Positions 16,250 to 25,392 of a DNA stretch of 63,823 nucleotides are shown piece after piece; the stretch's first letter is position 1; the number at the start of each line of letters is the position of its first letter. The notes under the pieces were generated by a model, which did no database searches, had not been told where the DNA came from, and saw only the letters and a program-made list of their open reading frames with translations. Location of the stretch: contig OMSO01000009.1 of assembly GCA_900313675.1 (NCBI GenBank), positions 1 through 63,823 on the forward strand, read 5' to 3'. Source of the stretch: an uncultured Fibrobacter sp. (GTDB lineage Bacteria > Fibrobacterota > Fibrobacteria > Fibrobacterales > Fibrobacteraceae). A program made the translations under genes and the position numbers.

Positions 16250-16265
16250 TGGCACGCATTTTGCA
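16250..16265 (+). promoter_or_regulatory. Sigma-54 promoter of glnN
   Basis: TGGCAC-N5-TTGCA, a perfect -24/-12 element, 40 nt upstream of the glnN ATG. Confidence 0.88.
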
Positions 16266-16304
16266 ATAGGGTCTCCGAAAAAATTTCAAACTAGGAGACT
16301 CACA

Positions 16305-18425
16305 ATGAGCAACGAATACAGGCTGAAAGCCATCAAGGAAATCGCGAGCGAAGCTGCGGGCGCAAACATGCCCGCCGCACCCGCAAGTCTCGACTTTTAC
16401 GGCGAGGACGTCTTTAACGCGGAGGCCATGCGCGCCTACCTGCCCAAGGACATCTGCAAGAAACTGTTCGCCACCATCGACGAGGGCGCACCCCTTGACG
16501 CGAGCATCGCGAACGAAGTCGCACACGCCATGAAGAAATGGGCAATCGACCGGGGTGCCACCCATTTCACGCACTGGTTCCAGCCGCTCACCGGTTCTAC
16601 CGCCGAAAAGCACGACTCCTTCCTGGAACCTGAAAACGGCAAGGCCATCATGGCCTTCAGCGGCAAGAACCTAATTGTGGGCGAACCGGACGCGTCCAGC
16701 TTCCCCAGCGGCGGCCTGCGTTCCACCTTCGAAGCCCGTGGCTACACCGCCTGGGACCCCACCTCCCCCGCATTCATCAAGCGTCACGGTAACGGTGCCA
16801 CGCTCTGCATTCCCACCGCGTTTTGCAGCTACACCGGCGAAGCGCTGGACAAGAAAACTCCGCTGCTCCGCTCCATTCAGGCCCTGCAAAAGTCCGCCGA
16901 CCGCCTCATGGGTATGTTCGGCGTGGCCCAGCAGAAGGTCACCGTCACCCTCGGCGCAGAACAGGAATACTTCCTCATCGACAAGCGTTTCTACCTGCAG
17001 CGCCCTGACCTGTACCAGGCCGGCCGCACACTGTTCGGTGCAGCTCCGGCAAAGCACCAGCAGATGGAAGACCATTACTTTGGTAGCATTCCTGCCCGCA
17101 TCTTGAACTTTATGAACGACGTGGAAAAGGAACTCTGGAAGCTCGGCATTCCGGCGAAGACCCGCCACAACGAAGTCGCTCCGGCACAGTTTGAACTTGC
17201 CCCGATGTTCGAGGAAGTGAACCTCGCCTGCGACCACAACATGCAGATTATGGAAGTGCTCCGCCAGGTCGCCGACCGTCATGGCCTCGTGTGCCTGCTG
17301 CACGAAAAGCCGTTTGCCGGCATCAACGGTTCCGGCAAGCATAACAACTGGTCGGTAAACTACGGCAAGACCAACCTCTTGAACCCGGGCAAGGACCCGC
17401 ACCAGAACGCCATCTTCCTCACTACGCTCTGCGCGGTGATTTACGCCGTGGATACCCATGCCGACCTGCTCCGCATGGCTGTTTCGGGCGCGGGTAACGA
17501 TCACCGTCTCGGTGCCAACGAAGCACCTCCGGCAATCATCTCCATGTACCTGGGCGACCAGCTTGCCGACGTCATCGACCAGCTCGAAAAGGGTGACCCC
17601 AAGTCCAGCAAGCAGGCTGGCGTCATGAAGCTCGGTTCCGACACGCTGCCGCCTCTCCCCCGCGACGCTACCGATCGTAACCGTACCTCGCCCTTCGCGT
17701 TCACCGGCAACAAGTTCGAATTCCGCGCTCCGGGTTCTAGCCAGAGCTGCTCCGAACCCAACGTCATCTTGAACACGATTGTTGCCGAAGCATTCGACAT
17801 CATCGCCGACAAGCTCGAAAAGGTTCCGGCTGACAAGTTCCACGAAGAACTGCAGTCCTTGCTGCAGAAGATCGTGAAGGAACACAAGCGCGTTATCTTC
17901 AACGGCAACGGCTACACCGACGAATGGGTGGAAGAGGCAGCCAAGCGCGGCCTCCCCAACACCCGCACCACCATGGAAGCGCTGCAGGCCCTCAACAAGG
18001 CCGAAAACATCGCCCTCTTCGAAAAGTACGGCGTGTTCAACAAGCGCGAACTGGAATCCCGCTACGAGGTGAACCTGGAAGAATACCACAAGAAGATCCA
18101 CATCGAAGGAAAGATTTCCGACGACATCGCAAAGAACGTTATCTTGCCACAGGTGCTCTGCGCCTACAATGCCGCCCTCAAGACCAACGCCATGGCCAAG
18201 GAACAGGGCTTTGCCGCGGTGGATTCCTACGCCCAGGAACTCGGTGAAGGCTACAAGGCTCTCGCCTCTGCAATCGAGCGCATGGAAAAGGCCCTGGGCG
18301 AAAAGCACGAGAACATCCTCGAGGCGATGGCGGATCTCCGCGTGCAGGTGGACAAGCTCGAAAAGGTCATCCCCGACGAAAAGTGGCCCCTGCCGAAGTA
18401 CAGAGAGATGTTGTTTATTTACTAA
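16305..18425 (+). CDS. glnN: Glutamine synthetase type III
   Basis: A protein of 706 residues, the size of GSIII (types I and II are much shorter). Recognisable blocks are [39 protein letters not shown], the catalytic [45 protein letters not shown] and [14 protein letters not shown]. The C-terminal region has the long helical GSIII extension. It makes glutamine from glutamate and ammonia, and with Amt/GlnK and GltBD completes ammonium assimilation. A GGAG box precedes the ATG. The gene is monocistronic: sigma-54 promoter upstream, terminator downstream. Confidence 0.96.
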   Translation: MSNEYRLKAIKEIASEAAGANMPAAPASLDFYGEDVFNAEAMRAYLPKDICKKLFATIDEGAPLDASIANEVAHAMKKWAIDRGATHFTHWFQPLTGSTAEKHDSFLEPENGKAIMAFSGKNLIVGEPDASSFPSGGLRSTFEARGYTAWDPTSPAFIKRHGNGATLCIPTAFCSYTGEALDKKTPLLRSIQALQKSADRLMGMFGVAQQKVTVTLGAEQEYFLIDKRFYLQRPDLYQAGRTLFGAAPAKHQQMEDHYFGSIPARILNFMNDVEKELWKLGIPAKTRHNEVAPAQFELAPMFEEVNLACDHNMQIMEVLRQVADRHGLVCLLHEKPFAGINGSGKHNNWSVNYGKTNLLNPGKDPHQNAIFLTTLCAVIYAVDTHADLLRMAVSGAGNDHRLGANEAPPAIISMYLGDQLADVIDQLEKGDPKSSKQAGVMKLGSDTLPPLPRDATDRNRTSPFAFTGNKFEFRAPGSSQSCSEPNVILNTIVAEAFDIIADKLEKVPADKFHEELQSLLQKIVKEHKRVIFNGNGYTDEWVEEAAKRGLPNTRTTMEALQALNKAENIALFEKYGVFNKRELESRYEVNLEEYHKKIHIEGKISDDIAKNVILPQVLCAYNAALKTNAMAKEQGFAAVDSYAQELGEGYKALASAIERMEKALGEKHENILEAMADLRVQVDKLEKVIPDEKWPLPKYREMLFIY

Positions 18426-18453
18426 CTCCCCTGTTGCTCAATAGGCACACAAA

Positions 18454-18485
18454 GCGCCATCGAAGAAATCCGGTGGCGTTTTTTT
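18454..18485 (+). terminator. Rho-independent terminator after glnN
   Basis: GCGCCA, a 14-nt loop, TGGCG and a run of seven T. Confidence 0.7.
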
Positions 18486-18506
18486 CTACCCTGCCTGACA
18501 ATATGT

Positions 18507-18512
18507 TATCTT
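18507..18512 (+). promoter_or_regulatory. -10 box of a probable leaderless promoter
   Basis: TATCTT, a 7-nt gap and the ATG at 18520; no Shine-Dalgarno sequence. Confidence 0.5.
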
Positions 18513-18519
18513 TTTCGGC

Positions 18520-19398
18520 ATGCACTACACCCCTTACCGCGATTTACTGCTGAAACTTTTCCCCAACTACCTGAAGGTGCGGAAACTCCCCCTGAACGGT
18601 GGCATGAGCTGTCCGAACCTGGACGGCACCAAGGGTTTTGCCGGCTGCTCTTACTGCAACAACCGCAGTTTCAGCCCTGTCTTTGACCAGGCGCAGGTCG
18701 CCATCCAGGAGCAGCTGGACAAGTTCGTGCCGCGGCTCCGGGAAAAGTACCCCAACGCGGGAATCCTCGCCTATCTGCAGCCCTACACCAACACCCACGC
18801 ACCTCTGGAAAAACTGCAGGGAATTATCGACCCAATTATCAAGCACAAAGAGATCGCGGGGCTTGCTATAGGCACCCGGCCGGACTGCCTGGAAGACGAA
18901 AAGATTGCCTACCTCGCGGAACTGAACCGCAAGAAGCCCATCATCGTGGAAATCGGGTTACAAACGGCAAACGACCTGACCCTTGCCGCCATCAACCGGA
19001 GGCACACCCTGGCCGAATGGACCGATGCCGTCAAACGTTGTCAGGGAGCAGGACTTACCGTGACCACCCACGTGATCGTTGGGCTCCCGGGTGAAACTCT
19101 CATAGATTTCAAGCACACCGCCGAAGTGATTCGCGACATGAAGCTTGCCGCCGTAAAAATCCACCCGCTGCATATCGTGACCGGAACAGTCATGGCCCAG
19201 GACTACATCGCGGGGCAGTTCAAGCTGCTGGAATTCGAGGAATACTGCTACGCCGTGGCCGAGATGATCAAGATTATCGGGAAGGATACCGCCATCGAGC
19301 GGTTCAGCGGCGAAAGCCCCAGCGAAATGCTCATCGCCCCCAACTGGTGCGGCGAGCGGGACCGGATTATCGCCGAAGTAGAGAAGTTGCTGGATTAG
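18520..19398 (+). CDS. YhcC-type radical SAM protein (TIGR01212 family)
   Basis: This 292-residue protein has the unusual spaced Cys motif of the family: C31 in GGMSCPNLDG, then C43 and C46 in GCSYCNN. It also has YLQPYTNTHAPLEKL, IGTRPDCL, VEIGLQTANDLTLAAINRRH and VIVGLPGET. The domain resembles Elp3-like radical SAM enzymes, and a role in tRNA or small-molecule modification is suspected for the family but not established. The start codon follows a -10 box by 7 nt. It converges on the last gene of the polyene cluster with a 4-nt overlap of the coding ends. Confidence 0.87.
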   Translation: MHYTPYRDLLLKLFPNYLKVRKLPLNGGMSCPNLDGTKGFAGCSYCNNRSFSPVFDQAQVAIQEQLDKFVPRLREKYPNAGILAYLQPYTNTHAPLEKLQGIIDPIIKHKEIAGLAIGTRPDCLEDEKIAYLAELNRKKPIIVEIGLQTANDLTLAAINRRHTLAEWTDAVKRCQGAGLTVTTHVIVGLPGETLIDFKHTAEVIRDMKLAAVKIHPLHIVTGTVMAQDYIAGQFKLLEFEEYCYAVAEMIKIIGKDTAIERFSGESPSEMLIAPNWCGERDRIIAEVEKLLD

Positions 19399-19871
19399 TC
19401 TTTAGAATCAATTATAGACTTGGCGTCTTCCACCTCGACGGTGCTGAGAGTGGCAGACAGCACCTGCTTGCCGCCTACGGTCGCAATACCGTCGAAAGTG
19501 ACCGCCATGTCCATGCGCATAGTCTGCTTGACGCAGATTTCCACCACGTCACCGGGCTTGAACGCCGTCAGTTCGGCCTTGCAGTTGGACACGCTCATGA
19601 TAAAGCCTTCCTTGGGGCTCTTGCCGCAAGAGCGTCCGTGGATTCCCGAAAGGGCGGAAATGCTCTGGGCCATGTATTCAAAAGCCACATAAGAGGGAAC
19701 ACCGCCCAGCTCTTCGCTGTAGAACATGCAGTCTGCGGAAATGTCCACCTGGGTCGTGATGGTGATTTCTTGCAGGTCAAAGCCCTGGATACGGTCCAGC
19801 AGGAGCATCTTGCCCTTGTGAGGTACCAGGGTGGAAATTTCGTCGCGGGTCTTGAATTCCATCTTGTCCAT
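19395..19871 (-). CDS. Hotdog-fold 3-hydroxyacyl-ACP dehydratase of the aryl-polyene-type cluster
   Basis: A protein of 158 residues with the FabZ/ApeP-like hotdog pattern: LVPHKGKMLLLDRI with the catalytic-region His, and VPSYVAFEYMAQSISALSG with the acidic residue on the central helix. It would remove water from 3-hydroxyacyl-ACP intermediates to build conjugated double bonds. It begins 1 nt after the ketosynthase stop and is the last gene of the minus-strand cluster. The assignment to aryl polyene rather than fatty-acid synthesis rests on its neighbours. Confidence 0.8.
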   Translation of the reverse strand: MDKMEFKTRDEISTLVPHKGKMLLLDRIQGFDLQEITITTQVDISADCMFYSEELGGVPSYVAFEYMAQSISALSGIHGRSCGKSPKEGFIMSVSNCKAELTAFKPGDVVEICVKQTMRMDMAVTFDGIATVGGKQVLSATLSTVEVEDAKSIIDSKD

Positions 19872-19872
19872 C

Positions 19873-21066
19873 TTACTTTTTCCCCAAGACTAAAGATACA
19901 TTACAGCCGCCAAAGGCGAAGGAATTGCTGATGCAGTAACGCAGGCCAGGAACCGTTTTGCCGGGCTTCACCAGGTTCAGCGCCGGAAGTTCCGGGTCCA
20001 TAACGCCATCGTACAGGTGTGCGGGCAGCGCCCCGTCGTGAGTCAAGGCCAGGCAGCAGAAGGCGGCTTCCAGGGCGCCTGCCGCCCCGAGGGTATGGCC
20101 CGTAATGGCCTTGGTGGAACTTGCAGGAACATTTTCGCCAAAAATTCGGTTTACCGCACGGGATTCCATGGCGTCGTTCAGCTTGGTGCCTGTACCATGA
20201 AGGTTGATGTAGCCGATGTCGGAGGCGTCAAGGCCCGCATCGGCAAGAGCGGCAGACATGGCAAGGTATGCTCCTTCCCCGTCGGCGCGGGGAGCGGTAA
20301 TGTGGTCGGCGTCGGCACTTTCGCCAAAGCCCAGCACCTGCAAGCCTTCGTAGCCGGGGCGGCACAGGTCCGGGCAGCTTTCCCGGGTCACCACGAAGTA
20401 GGCCGCAGCATCGCCCAGAGTCAGGCCCGAACGGTTCGCGCTGAAAGGGTTGGTGGGCCTGTCGGACATTGCTTCCAAGGAGGCAAAGCCAAGAATCACA
20501 GAAAGGGAAGCAATGTCCACGCCGCCAACGATGGCGGCGTCGCAAGTGCCAGCGTAAATGTTGTTCCGGGCCGACACAAAAGCGCTGGCACTTGACGCAC
20601 AGGCCGTAGAATGGACCTGGCACATTCCCGTGATGCCGAAACGTTCCGCAATGTAGCGGGCCGGAAATTCTGCACACTGGTATTCCAGCTTGTAACCCTC
20701 GGGAAACTTGCCCGTTTCCTTGAAGCACTTGAGGGCCGCAAGCGACGATTCGGAGCCATTGTCGCAGGAACCAATGAAGATGCCCACCCTGTCGGGGCCG
20801 AACTTTTCCACCGCATGCCGCACGGTATCGTCCATCTGGTCCAGGGCCGCACGGCTCAGGCGGTTCACCCGGTTGTCAAATTCGGCGTTCTCCACCCGCG
20901 GAAGCATGTCCGGCTCGATGGTGGCCGCAGGCCGCATGACTCCGGCCACGTCGTGCATGGTAAAAACACCCCGCTCCCCGCGGGTAAGCTTTTCAAAAAC
21001 GTTTTCCTTGTCACCACCCCAAATGCAGTGAAGACCGAAATCATTGACATAAAGTGGACGGTTCAT
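19873..21066 (-). CDS. Beta-ketoacyl-ACP synthase (FabF-like) of the aryl-polyene-type cluster
   Basis: A 397-residue ketosynthase with a complete active site: Cys156 in VHSTACASSASAF, His in NLHGTGTKLND and His in KAITGHTLGAAGALE. It condenses malonyl-ACP with the growing chain. The start codon overlaps the upstream lipoprotein stop by 4 nt. It is the only full ketosynthase in the cluster. The partner chain-length factor is encoded on the other strand at 29481. Confidence 0.88.
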   Translation of the reverse strand: MNRPLYVNDFGLHCIWGGDKENVFEKLTRGERGVFTMHDVAGVMRPAATIEPDMLPRVENAEFDNRVNRLSRAALDQMDDTVRHAVEKFGPDRVGIFIGSCDNGSESSLAALKCFKETGKFPEGYKLEYQCAEFPARYIAERFGITGMCQVHSTACASSASAFVSARNNIYAGTCDAAIVGGVDIASLSVILGFASLEAMSDRPTNPFSANRSGLTLGDAAAYFVVTRESCPDLCRPGYEGLQVLGFGESADADHITAPRADGEGAYLAMSAALADAGLDASDIGYINLHGTGTKLNDAMESRAVNRIFGENVPASSTKAITGHTLGAAGALEAAFCCLALTHDGALPAHLYDGVMDPELPALNLVKPGKTVPGLRYCISNSFAFGGCNVSLVLGKK

Positions 21067-21653
21067 TGCTCCTCTCCCAAGGTGATGTGGTAACTGTAAT
21101 GGCGCAGGCTGTTGACCAGCGTTATCTCTTTACCCTTGCGCTGGGCGGTAAGTACCAGAGTATTTCCGTCCTTCAATGTCCGCACAAAGTCATGTGCAGT
21201 CCCGCGGGCCTCTTCAAAAACAAAACCTGCCGCCTCAAAATTCTTTTTCAGAGCATCGTAAGGATAAAAGCACACCTGGAAATCCGCAAGCACATATTCC
21301 GCCTTCATCTTTTCCACATCCATCACGGAACTTTCAAAATGCAGGGAATCCTTACCATAGGTGATTTCGGCAATGGTAGTACCGAACCCGCTAAACAGCA
21401 TAATGGAAAGAACGCTATCGTTGGCCCTGACCCAGGAATCCCCCTCGAAGGACTTCAAGGAACCGTCCTGCTGGGTGAATTCCCCACGCAGATGCTGGGG
21501 TATGTCCAACTTTTCGGTCATGGCCGCCGTAGGGAGCAGCGCCACGGAACGGGAGTCCGAATAATACACGGGGGCGGTTCCGGGTTTTACGTTGGAGCGG
21601 CTGCAGGCCACCAACAGCAAAACACATGCCAGCAGCCCCAACACGTGGCGCAT
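21063..21653 (-). CDS. DUF3261-like lipoprotein of the aryl-polyene-type cluster
   Basis: The start at 21653 gives a 196-residue protein with a classical lipoprotein signal (MRHVLGLLACVLLLVAC, lipobox LVAC). An in-frame ATG at 21686 is also possible. The mature part (LLPTAAMTEKLDIPQHLRGEF, then a LolA/DUF3261-like beta pattern SLHFESSVMDVEKMKAEYVLADFQ) resembles lipoproteins of aryl polyene clusters thought to help move the lipid to the outer membrane. It overlaps the ketosynthase start. Confidence 0.65.
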   Translation of the reverse strand: MRHVLGLLACVLLLVACSRSNVKPGTAPVYYSDSRSVALLPTAAMTEKLDIPQHLRGEFTQQDGSLKSFEGDSWVRANDSVLSIMLFSGFGTTIAEITYGKDSLHFESSVMDVEKMKAEYVLADFQVCFYPYDALKKNFEAAGFVFEEARGTAHDFVRTLKDGNTLVLTAQRKGKEITLVNSLRHYSYHITLGEEQ

Positions 21654-21694
21654 CTTGCAACCAGGGGATTTGAAACTACCGGCCATCTTCAAAA

Positions 21695-22126
21695 TCAGGG
21701 TTCCGCCTCCAGGGCTGCACGGACCTGATCCACAAAGCAGGGCGGGCACACCATCAGTGACTCCAGCGTCTGCATGTTCACGGCCATCTGCATGCTTTCG
21801 GCCTTGCAAAGAAGCGTGCCCGATTCGGCATCGAAGAACTTGTACGAAAGCTTGAGACACACCTCGTATTCTTCCAGGGTCACCTCGGCACGAATCCGCT
21901 GCATAAACACCATGGGGCGCAGGTAACGCACGTGCATATCTACCACGGGCCAGGCAAAGCCGCTCTTTTCCATGGCGTAGTAGTCGTACTTGATCTTGGT
22001 GAGCAAGGCACAGCGGGCCATTTCCATGTACTTCACATAATTGCCGTGCCAGGCCACCTTCATGGAATCCACGTCGTAGAATTCCACCTGGAATTCCACC
22101 GTCGCCTTCAGTTTTTTCTGTGCCAT
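21695..22126 (-). CDS. 4HBT-type acyl-CoA/ACP thioesterase
   Basis: The 143-residue protein shows the 4-hydroxybenzoyl-CoA thioesterase pattern: EFQVEFYDVDSMKVAWHGNYVKYMEMAR with the catalytic Asp (YDVDSM) and WHGNY. It probably releases or edits chains in the polyene pathway. It starts 12 nt after the ammonia-lyase gene and ends 41 nt before the lipoprotein start. Confidence 0.82.
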   Translation of the reverse strand: MAQKKLKATVEFQVEFYDVDSMKVAWHGNYVKYMEMARCALLTKIKYDYYAMEKSGFAWPVVDMHVRYLRPMVFMQRIRAEVTLEEYEVCLKLSYKFFDAESGTLLCKAESMQMAVNMQTLESLMVCPPCFVDQVRAALEAEP

Positions 22127-22138
22127 GGCGGGCCCCCG

Positions 22139-23665
22139 CTATACCGCGTAATGCTTTTGGCGAATCAGTTCAAGAGTCTTGCGCAGGTCGCCTTCCAGCT
22201 GGCGGTCGCAGGTCAGGGGCTTGAAATGCTCAAAGACCTGGTCCAGAGTCTTGCGCACGCCATCCAGGCGTTTGGAATCCACCTCGCCCCGTTCCAAGCG
22301 GAAATGCAGGGCCTGGGAGGCGGCCAAAAGCACGGCGGCAGCCACCTGTTCAGTAAGCTCAATCACCCGGATGCAATCGCGGGAGGCAATCGTGCCCATG
22401 CTTACCTTGTCCTGGTTGTGGCATTCGGTAGAGCGGCTAAAGACGCTCATGGGCATGGTGTTGTGGAGGGCTTCTGCCGTCCAGGCCGACACGCCAATCT
22501 GCACCGCCTTGAAACCGTGGTTGATGGAGAATTCCCCATTACTACCGGACAAGTTAGGCGGCAAGTTGCGGTTGAACTTGATATCCACGATGGTAGCCAG
22601 CTGACGGTCCAGAAGGTCGGCCAGATTCGCCACGATGTTCTTGAGGGTATCCATGGCAAGGCAGATATGACCGCCGTAGAAATGACCGCCGTGGAAAATA
22701 TTCTTGGTTTCGGGGTCCACGATAGGATTGTCGTTGGCGCTGTTCATCTCGATTTCGATAAGCTGGCGGAGCAGGGGTTCGGAATCGTAGAACACGCCCA
22801 CCACGTGGGGTGCGCAACGCAGGGAATAGGGGTCCTGGATCTTTTCGGGAACAATGTTCTTTTCCACTTCCAGGTTCAGGGCGTCGCGCATCTTCTTTGC
22901 GGCGGTCACCAGGCCCGGATGGGGCTTTACGGCAAAGAGCCTTTCGTAGAAATGGTAGGCGTTACCCTTCATGGCGATGGTGTTCATGGCCGTAATGCGG
23001 CAGCTCAGGTCAGAAAGGTATTCGGCACGGCTAAAGGCCATGCAGGCCACGGCATTCATCACAGCCGTTCCGTTCATGATGGCGATAGCTTCTTTGGGGC
23101 GGAAACGGTGGGGCGTAATGCCCAGTTCCTTCATCACGTCCATCGACGGACGGCGTTCGCCCTTGTACAGCACATCCCGCTCGCCAATGACGGCTCCCGC
23201 CAGGTAAGAAAGCGGCGTCAGGTCGCCACTGGCCCCGACGGAACCTTCTTGCGGAATCAGCGGCAAAATGTCGTTCTGCAAAAAGTCCATAATAATCTTC
23301 AGCAGGGCGTAGCTCACACCGGAAAAGCCCTGGGAGAGCGTGTTCAGGCGCACCGCCATGATGGCGCGGGTGGTCTCTTCGTCAAAGTAGGCGCCAAGAC
23401 CGCAGCCGTGGAAACGGGTCAGGTTTACCGGCAGGTCATAATAATGGTCAGGCGGCACCACCTGGGTGCAGGAATCGCCGTAACCCGTGGTTACGCCGTA
23501 AATGCCACCGTGCTTTGCCAGGGCCTCGTCCAAGAATTCAGCACCAGCGTTAATTTTCTTCTGGAACTCGGGAGAGCTTTCCAATTCTACGGAAACCTTG
23601 CGTTTTGCGATGGCCACCACCTGTTCAATGGTGAGCTTTCCACTTCCAATTACGACCTTGTCCAT
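22139..23665 (-). CDS. Aromatic amino acid ammonia-lyase (HAL/TAL family)
   Basis: This 508-residue protein carries the MIO-forming Ala145-Ser146-Gly147 in GSVGASGDLTPLSYLAG. It also has GVTTGYGDS, NSANDNPIVDP, and QDKVSMGTIASRD near the C-terminus. The selectivity loop reads NLTRFHGCG with His86, as in histidine and tyrosine ammonia-lyases. In this cluster a tyrosine ammonia-lyase giving 4-coumarate as the aryl head-group precursor is more likely than histidine breakdown; no hut genes are nearby. It starts 12 nt after the acyltransferase gene. Confidence 0.88.
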   Translation of the reverse strand: MDKVVIGSGKLTIEQVVAIAKRKVSVELESSPEFQKKINAGAEFLDEALAKHGGIYGVTTGYGDSCTQVVPPDHYYDLPVNLTRFHGCGLGAYFDEETTRAIMAVRLNTLSQGFSGVSYALLKIIMDFLQNDILPLIPQEGSVGASGDLTPLSYLAGAVIGERDVLYKGERRPSMDVMKELGITPHRFRPKEAIAIMNGTAVMNAVACMAFSRAEYLSDLSCRITAMNTIAMKGNAYHFYERLFAVKPHPGLVTAAKKMRDALNLEVEKNIVPEKIQDPYSLRCAPHVVGVFYDSEPLLRQLIEIEMNSANDNPIVDPETKNIFHGGHFYGGHICLAMDTLKNIVANLADLLDRQLATIVDIKFNRNLPPNLSGSNGEFSINHGFKAVQIGVSAWTAEALHNTMPMSVFSRSTECHNQDKVSMGTIASRDCIRVIELTEQVAAAVLLAASQALHFRLERGEVDSKRLDGVRKTLDQVFEHFKPLTCDRQLEGDLRKTLELIRQKHYAV

Positions 23666-23677
23666 TTCAACAATCCT

Positions 23678-24640
23678 TTAAAAATTTTTGCGCCAGAAAT
23701 TATAGAAATTATACCACTGGTACGGGTGACGCTGGCAATGCTTTTCGAGCATTCCCACGTATTCTTGTACCAGAGCCGCCACACGGGCTAAGCGCTCCTT
23801 GCGGCTGCAGTCAAAAGAAGTCTTTGCCCGCACGATATGCATCTCGTAAGAAGAACGGATATCAAAGTCCTTCTTGCGGATAGCAAAGGCAAAATAAATC
23901 GGGGCATTCAAGATGCTCGCCAAAGTAAAAGCCCCTTCCGGAAAATTGGCGGTCTCCCCCAGGAACTTCATCTCTACATTGCGGTCGGTAGAGTTGGCCG
24001 ACGTGCGGTCCCCGGCAATTACCACCAGGTCACCAGAAGCAATCCAGTCCTTCATCCCTACGGCGCTGTCCACCCCGATCTTGTTGGCGTCCACCACCGT
24101 ATTCATCAGGTCCGGATTCAACTCATACAAGAGGGCATTGAACTTGGATGTTCCCGAAAAGTCCACCACCGGGTGCACCGTAAACTGCCTGTGGGTATGA
24201 ATCTTGCCATACCCCGTGAGGGAGCGGAGCATTTCCATGTTCCCCAGGTGCGAACAAATTAAAAAAGCACCTTCCCCACGGTCCAGCTGTTCCACCAGCA
24301 TGTCCAGGTCATCCCCCTGGGTTTCCACGTTCTTAAGGGGAATCACGCCCCGCCAGCCCAAGAGCTTTTCTATCATGGAAAGGGCAAAGGAAAGCACGTG
24401 CCTGTAGGTGGCAAAGGGCGGAATGTTCCGGCCCTGCAAGGCGTAGAGCCGTTTCAGGTAGGCCTTGGACCGAGCCCGCACAGGGGCCGCCCCGAGCCAA
24501 AAGAAAAAGCACACCACGGCTACCAGAAATTCCACCACGCGAAGCGGCAGGTGGCAGGTAATCCACAGCATAAAGCGGAAATGCCAAAGGCTTCCGCCCA
24601 CTTCTTTCAGTTCAAACCAGTTTTGATTTTCGGCACTCAT
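23678..24640 (-). CDS. LpxL/HtrB-like acyltransferase of the cluster
   Basis: A 320-residue membrane-associated acyltransferase. It has an N-terminal hydrophobic segment (LPLRVVEFLVAVVCFFFWLGAA), the catalytic-type ICSHLGNMEMLR (HxxxxE), and VVIAGDRTSAN followed by NFPEGAFTLASILNAPIYFAF. Such enzymes attach acyl chains to lipid head groups; here it probably acylates the polyene lipid core. It overlaps the GT2 gene by 4 nt. Confidence 0.83.
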   Translation of the reverse strand: MSAENQNWFELKEVGGSLWHFRFMLWITCHLPLRVVEFLVAVVCFFFWLGAAPVRARSKAYLKRLYALQGRNIPPFATYRHVLSFALSMIEKLLGWRGVIPLKNVETQGDDLDMLVEQLDRGEGAFLICSHLGNMEMLRSLTGYGKIHTHRQFTVHPVVDFSGTSKFNALLYELNPDLMNTVVDANKIGVDSAVGMKDWIASGDLVVIAGDRTSANSTDRNVEMKFLGETANFPEGAFTLASILNAPIYFAFAIRKKDFDIRSSYEMHIVRAKTSFDCSRKERLARVAALVQEYVGMLEKHCQRHPYQWYNFYNFWRKNF

Positions 24641-25392
24641 TTCTTTTTCGCCAAGCGGCGGGCCAAAAGCATGGGCAGGCGCAGGAGCATTCCCACACAG
24701 AGCTTGGTGTGGGTCCAGGAAATTTCAACATTGCTCCCGAAAACCCTGAAATTCGAAACACCGTCTTCGGGATACGTGACCTTGATGGGGTAAAAGCGCA
24801 TCTTGACTCCCGCCCAAGAAAGGCGAACCAGAATCTCGATGTCAAAGCCCATGCGGTAGCTGGTCAGTTTCTTTGCCACGGGCATCGTGGATTTTACCGG
24901 ATAGATCCGGAAACCACACATAGAATCAGGAATGTCCTTCGAGAGCGTCTCGATGGCCACCCAGAAGTTGGTGATTTTCCGCCCCTGTTCCCTCGACTTG
25001 GGCACGCTGCCGTCGTACTGCGGAAACCCCGCAATCAAATCCTCCGGATGCTTGCGGGCGGCCTTCAAAAAGAAAGGAATGGCGTCGGCATCGTGCTGGC
25101 CGTCGGCATCCATCTGCAGGGCGTGGGTAAACCCCAACTCGTGAGCCTTTTCAAGCCCGCTGACAACAGCCTTACCCTTGCCGCCGTTCTTGGCGTGGGT
25201 CACAAGCACCGTATTCGGCACTTCGCTAGCCACAGCCTCCAAGATGGCATGACCCTCGGGAGCATTGCCGTCATCTACCAGAATTACCGAAAGTCCCTGG
25301 GCCGAAAGGCTTTCCGCCACCTTGCGGGTGGTAGATTCGTGCCTATACACGGGCACGATAGCGCAAAATTTCAAGTCTGCAAGAGTTCTCAT
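24637..25392 (-). CDS. Family 2 glycosyltransferase
   Basis: A 251-residue GT-A protein of the dolichyl-phosphate mannosyltransferase type: FCAIVPVYRHESTTRKVAE at the N-terminus, VILVDDGN (nucleotide binding), ALQMDADGQHD (DxD metal site) and GFPQYDGS. No membrane anchor is visible. It probably modifies the lipid head group of the polyene product. It overlaps both neighbouring genes by 4 nt, so translation is coupled. Confidence 0.86.
   Translation of the reverse strand: MRTLADLKFCAIVPVYRHESTTRKVAESLSAQGLSVILVDDGNAPEGHAILEAVASEVPNTVLVTHAKNGGKGKAVVSGLEKAHELGFTHALQMDADGQHDADAIPFFLKAARKHPEDLIAGFPQYDGSVPKSREQGRKITNFWVAIETLSKDIPDSMCGFRIYPVKSTMPVAKKLTSYRMGFDIEILVRLSWAGVKMRFYPIKVTYPEDGVSNFRVFGSNVEISWTHTKLCVGMLLRLPMLLARRLAKKK

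Noticed and set aside
22139..23665. Histidine degradation (hutH)
   Set aside because: Motifs fit the HAL family, but no other hut gene is near and the gene is embedded in the polyene-type operon.
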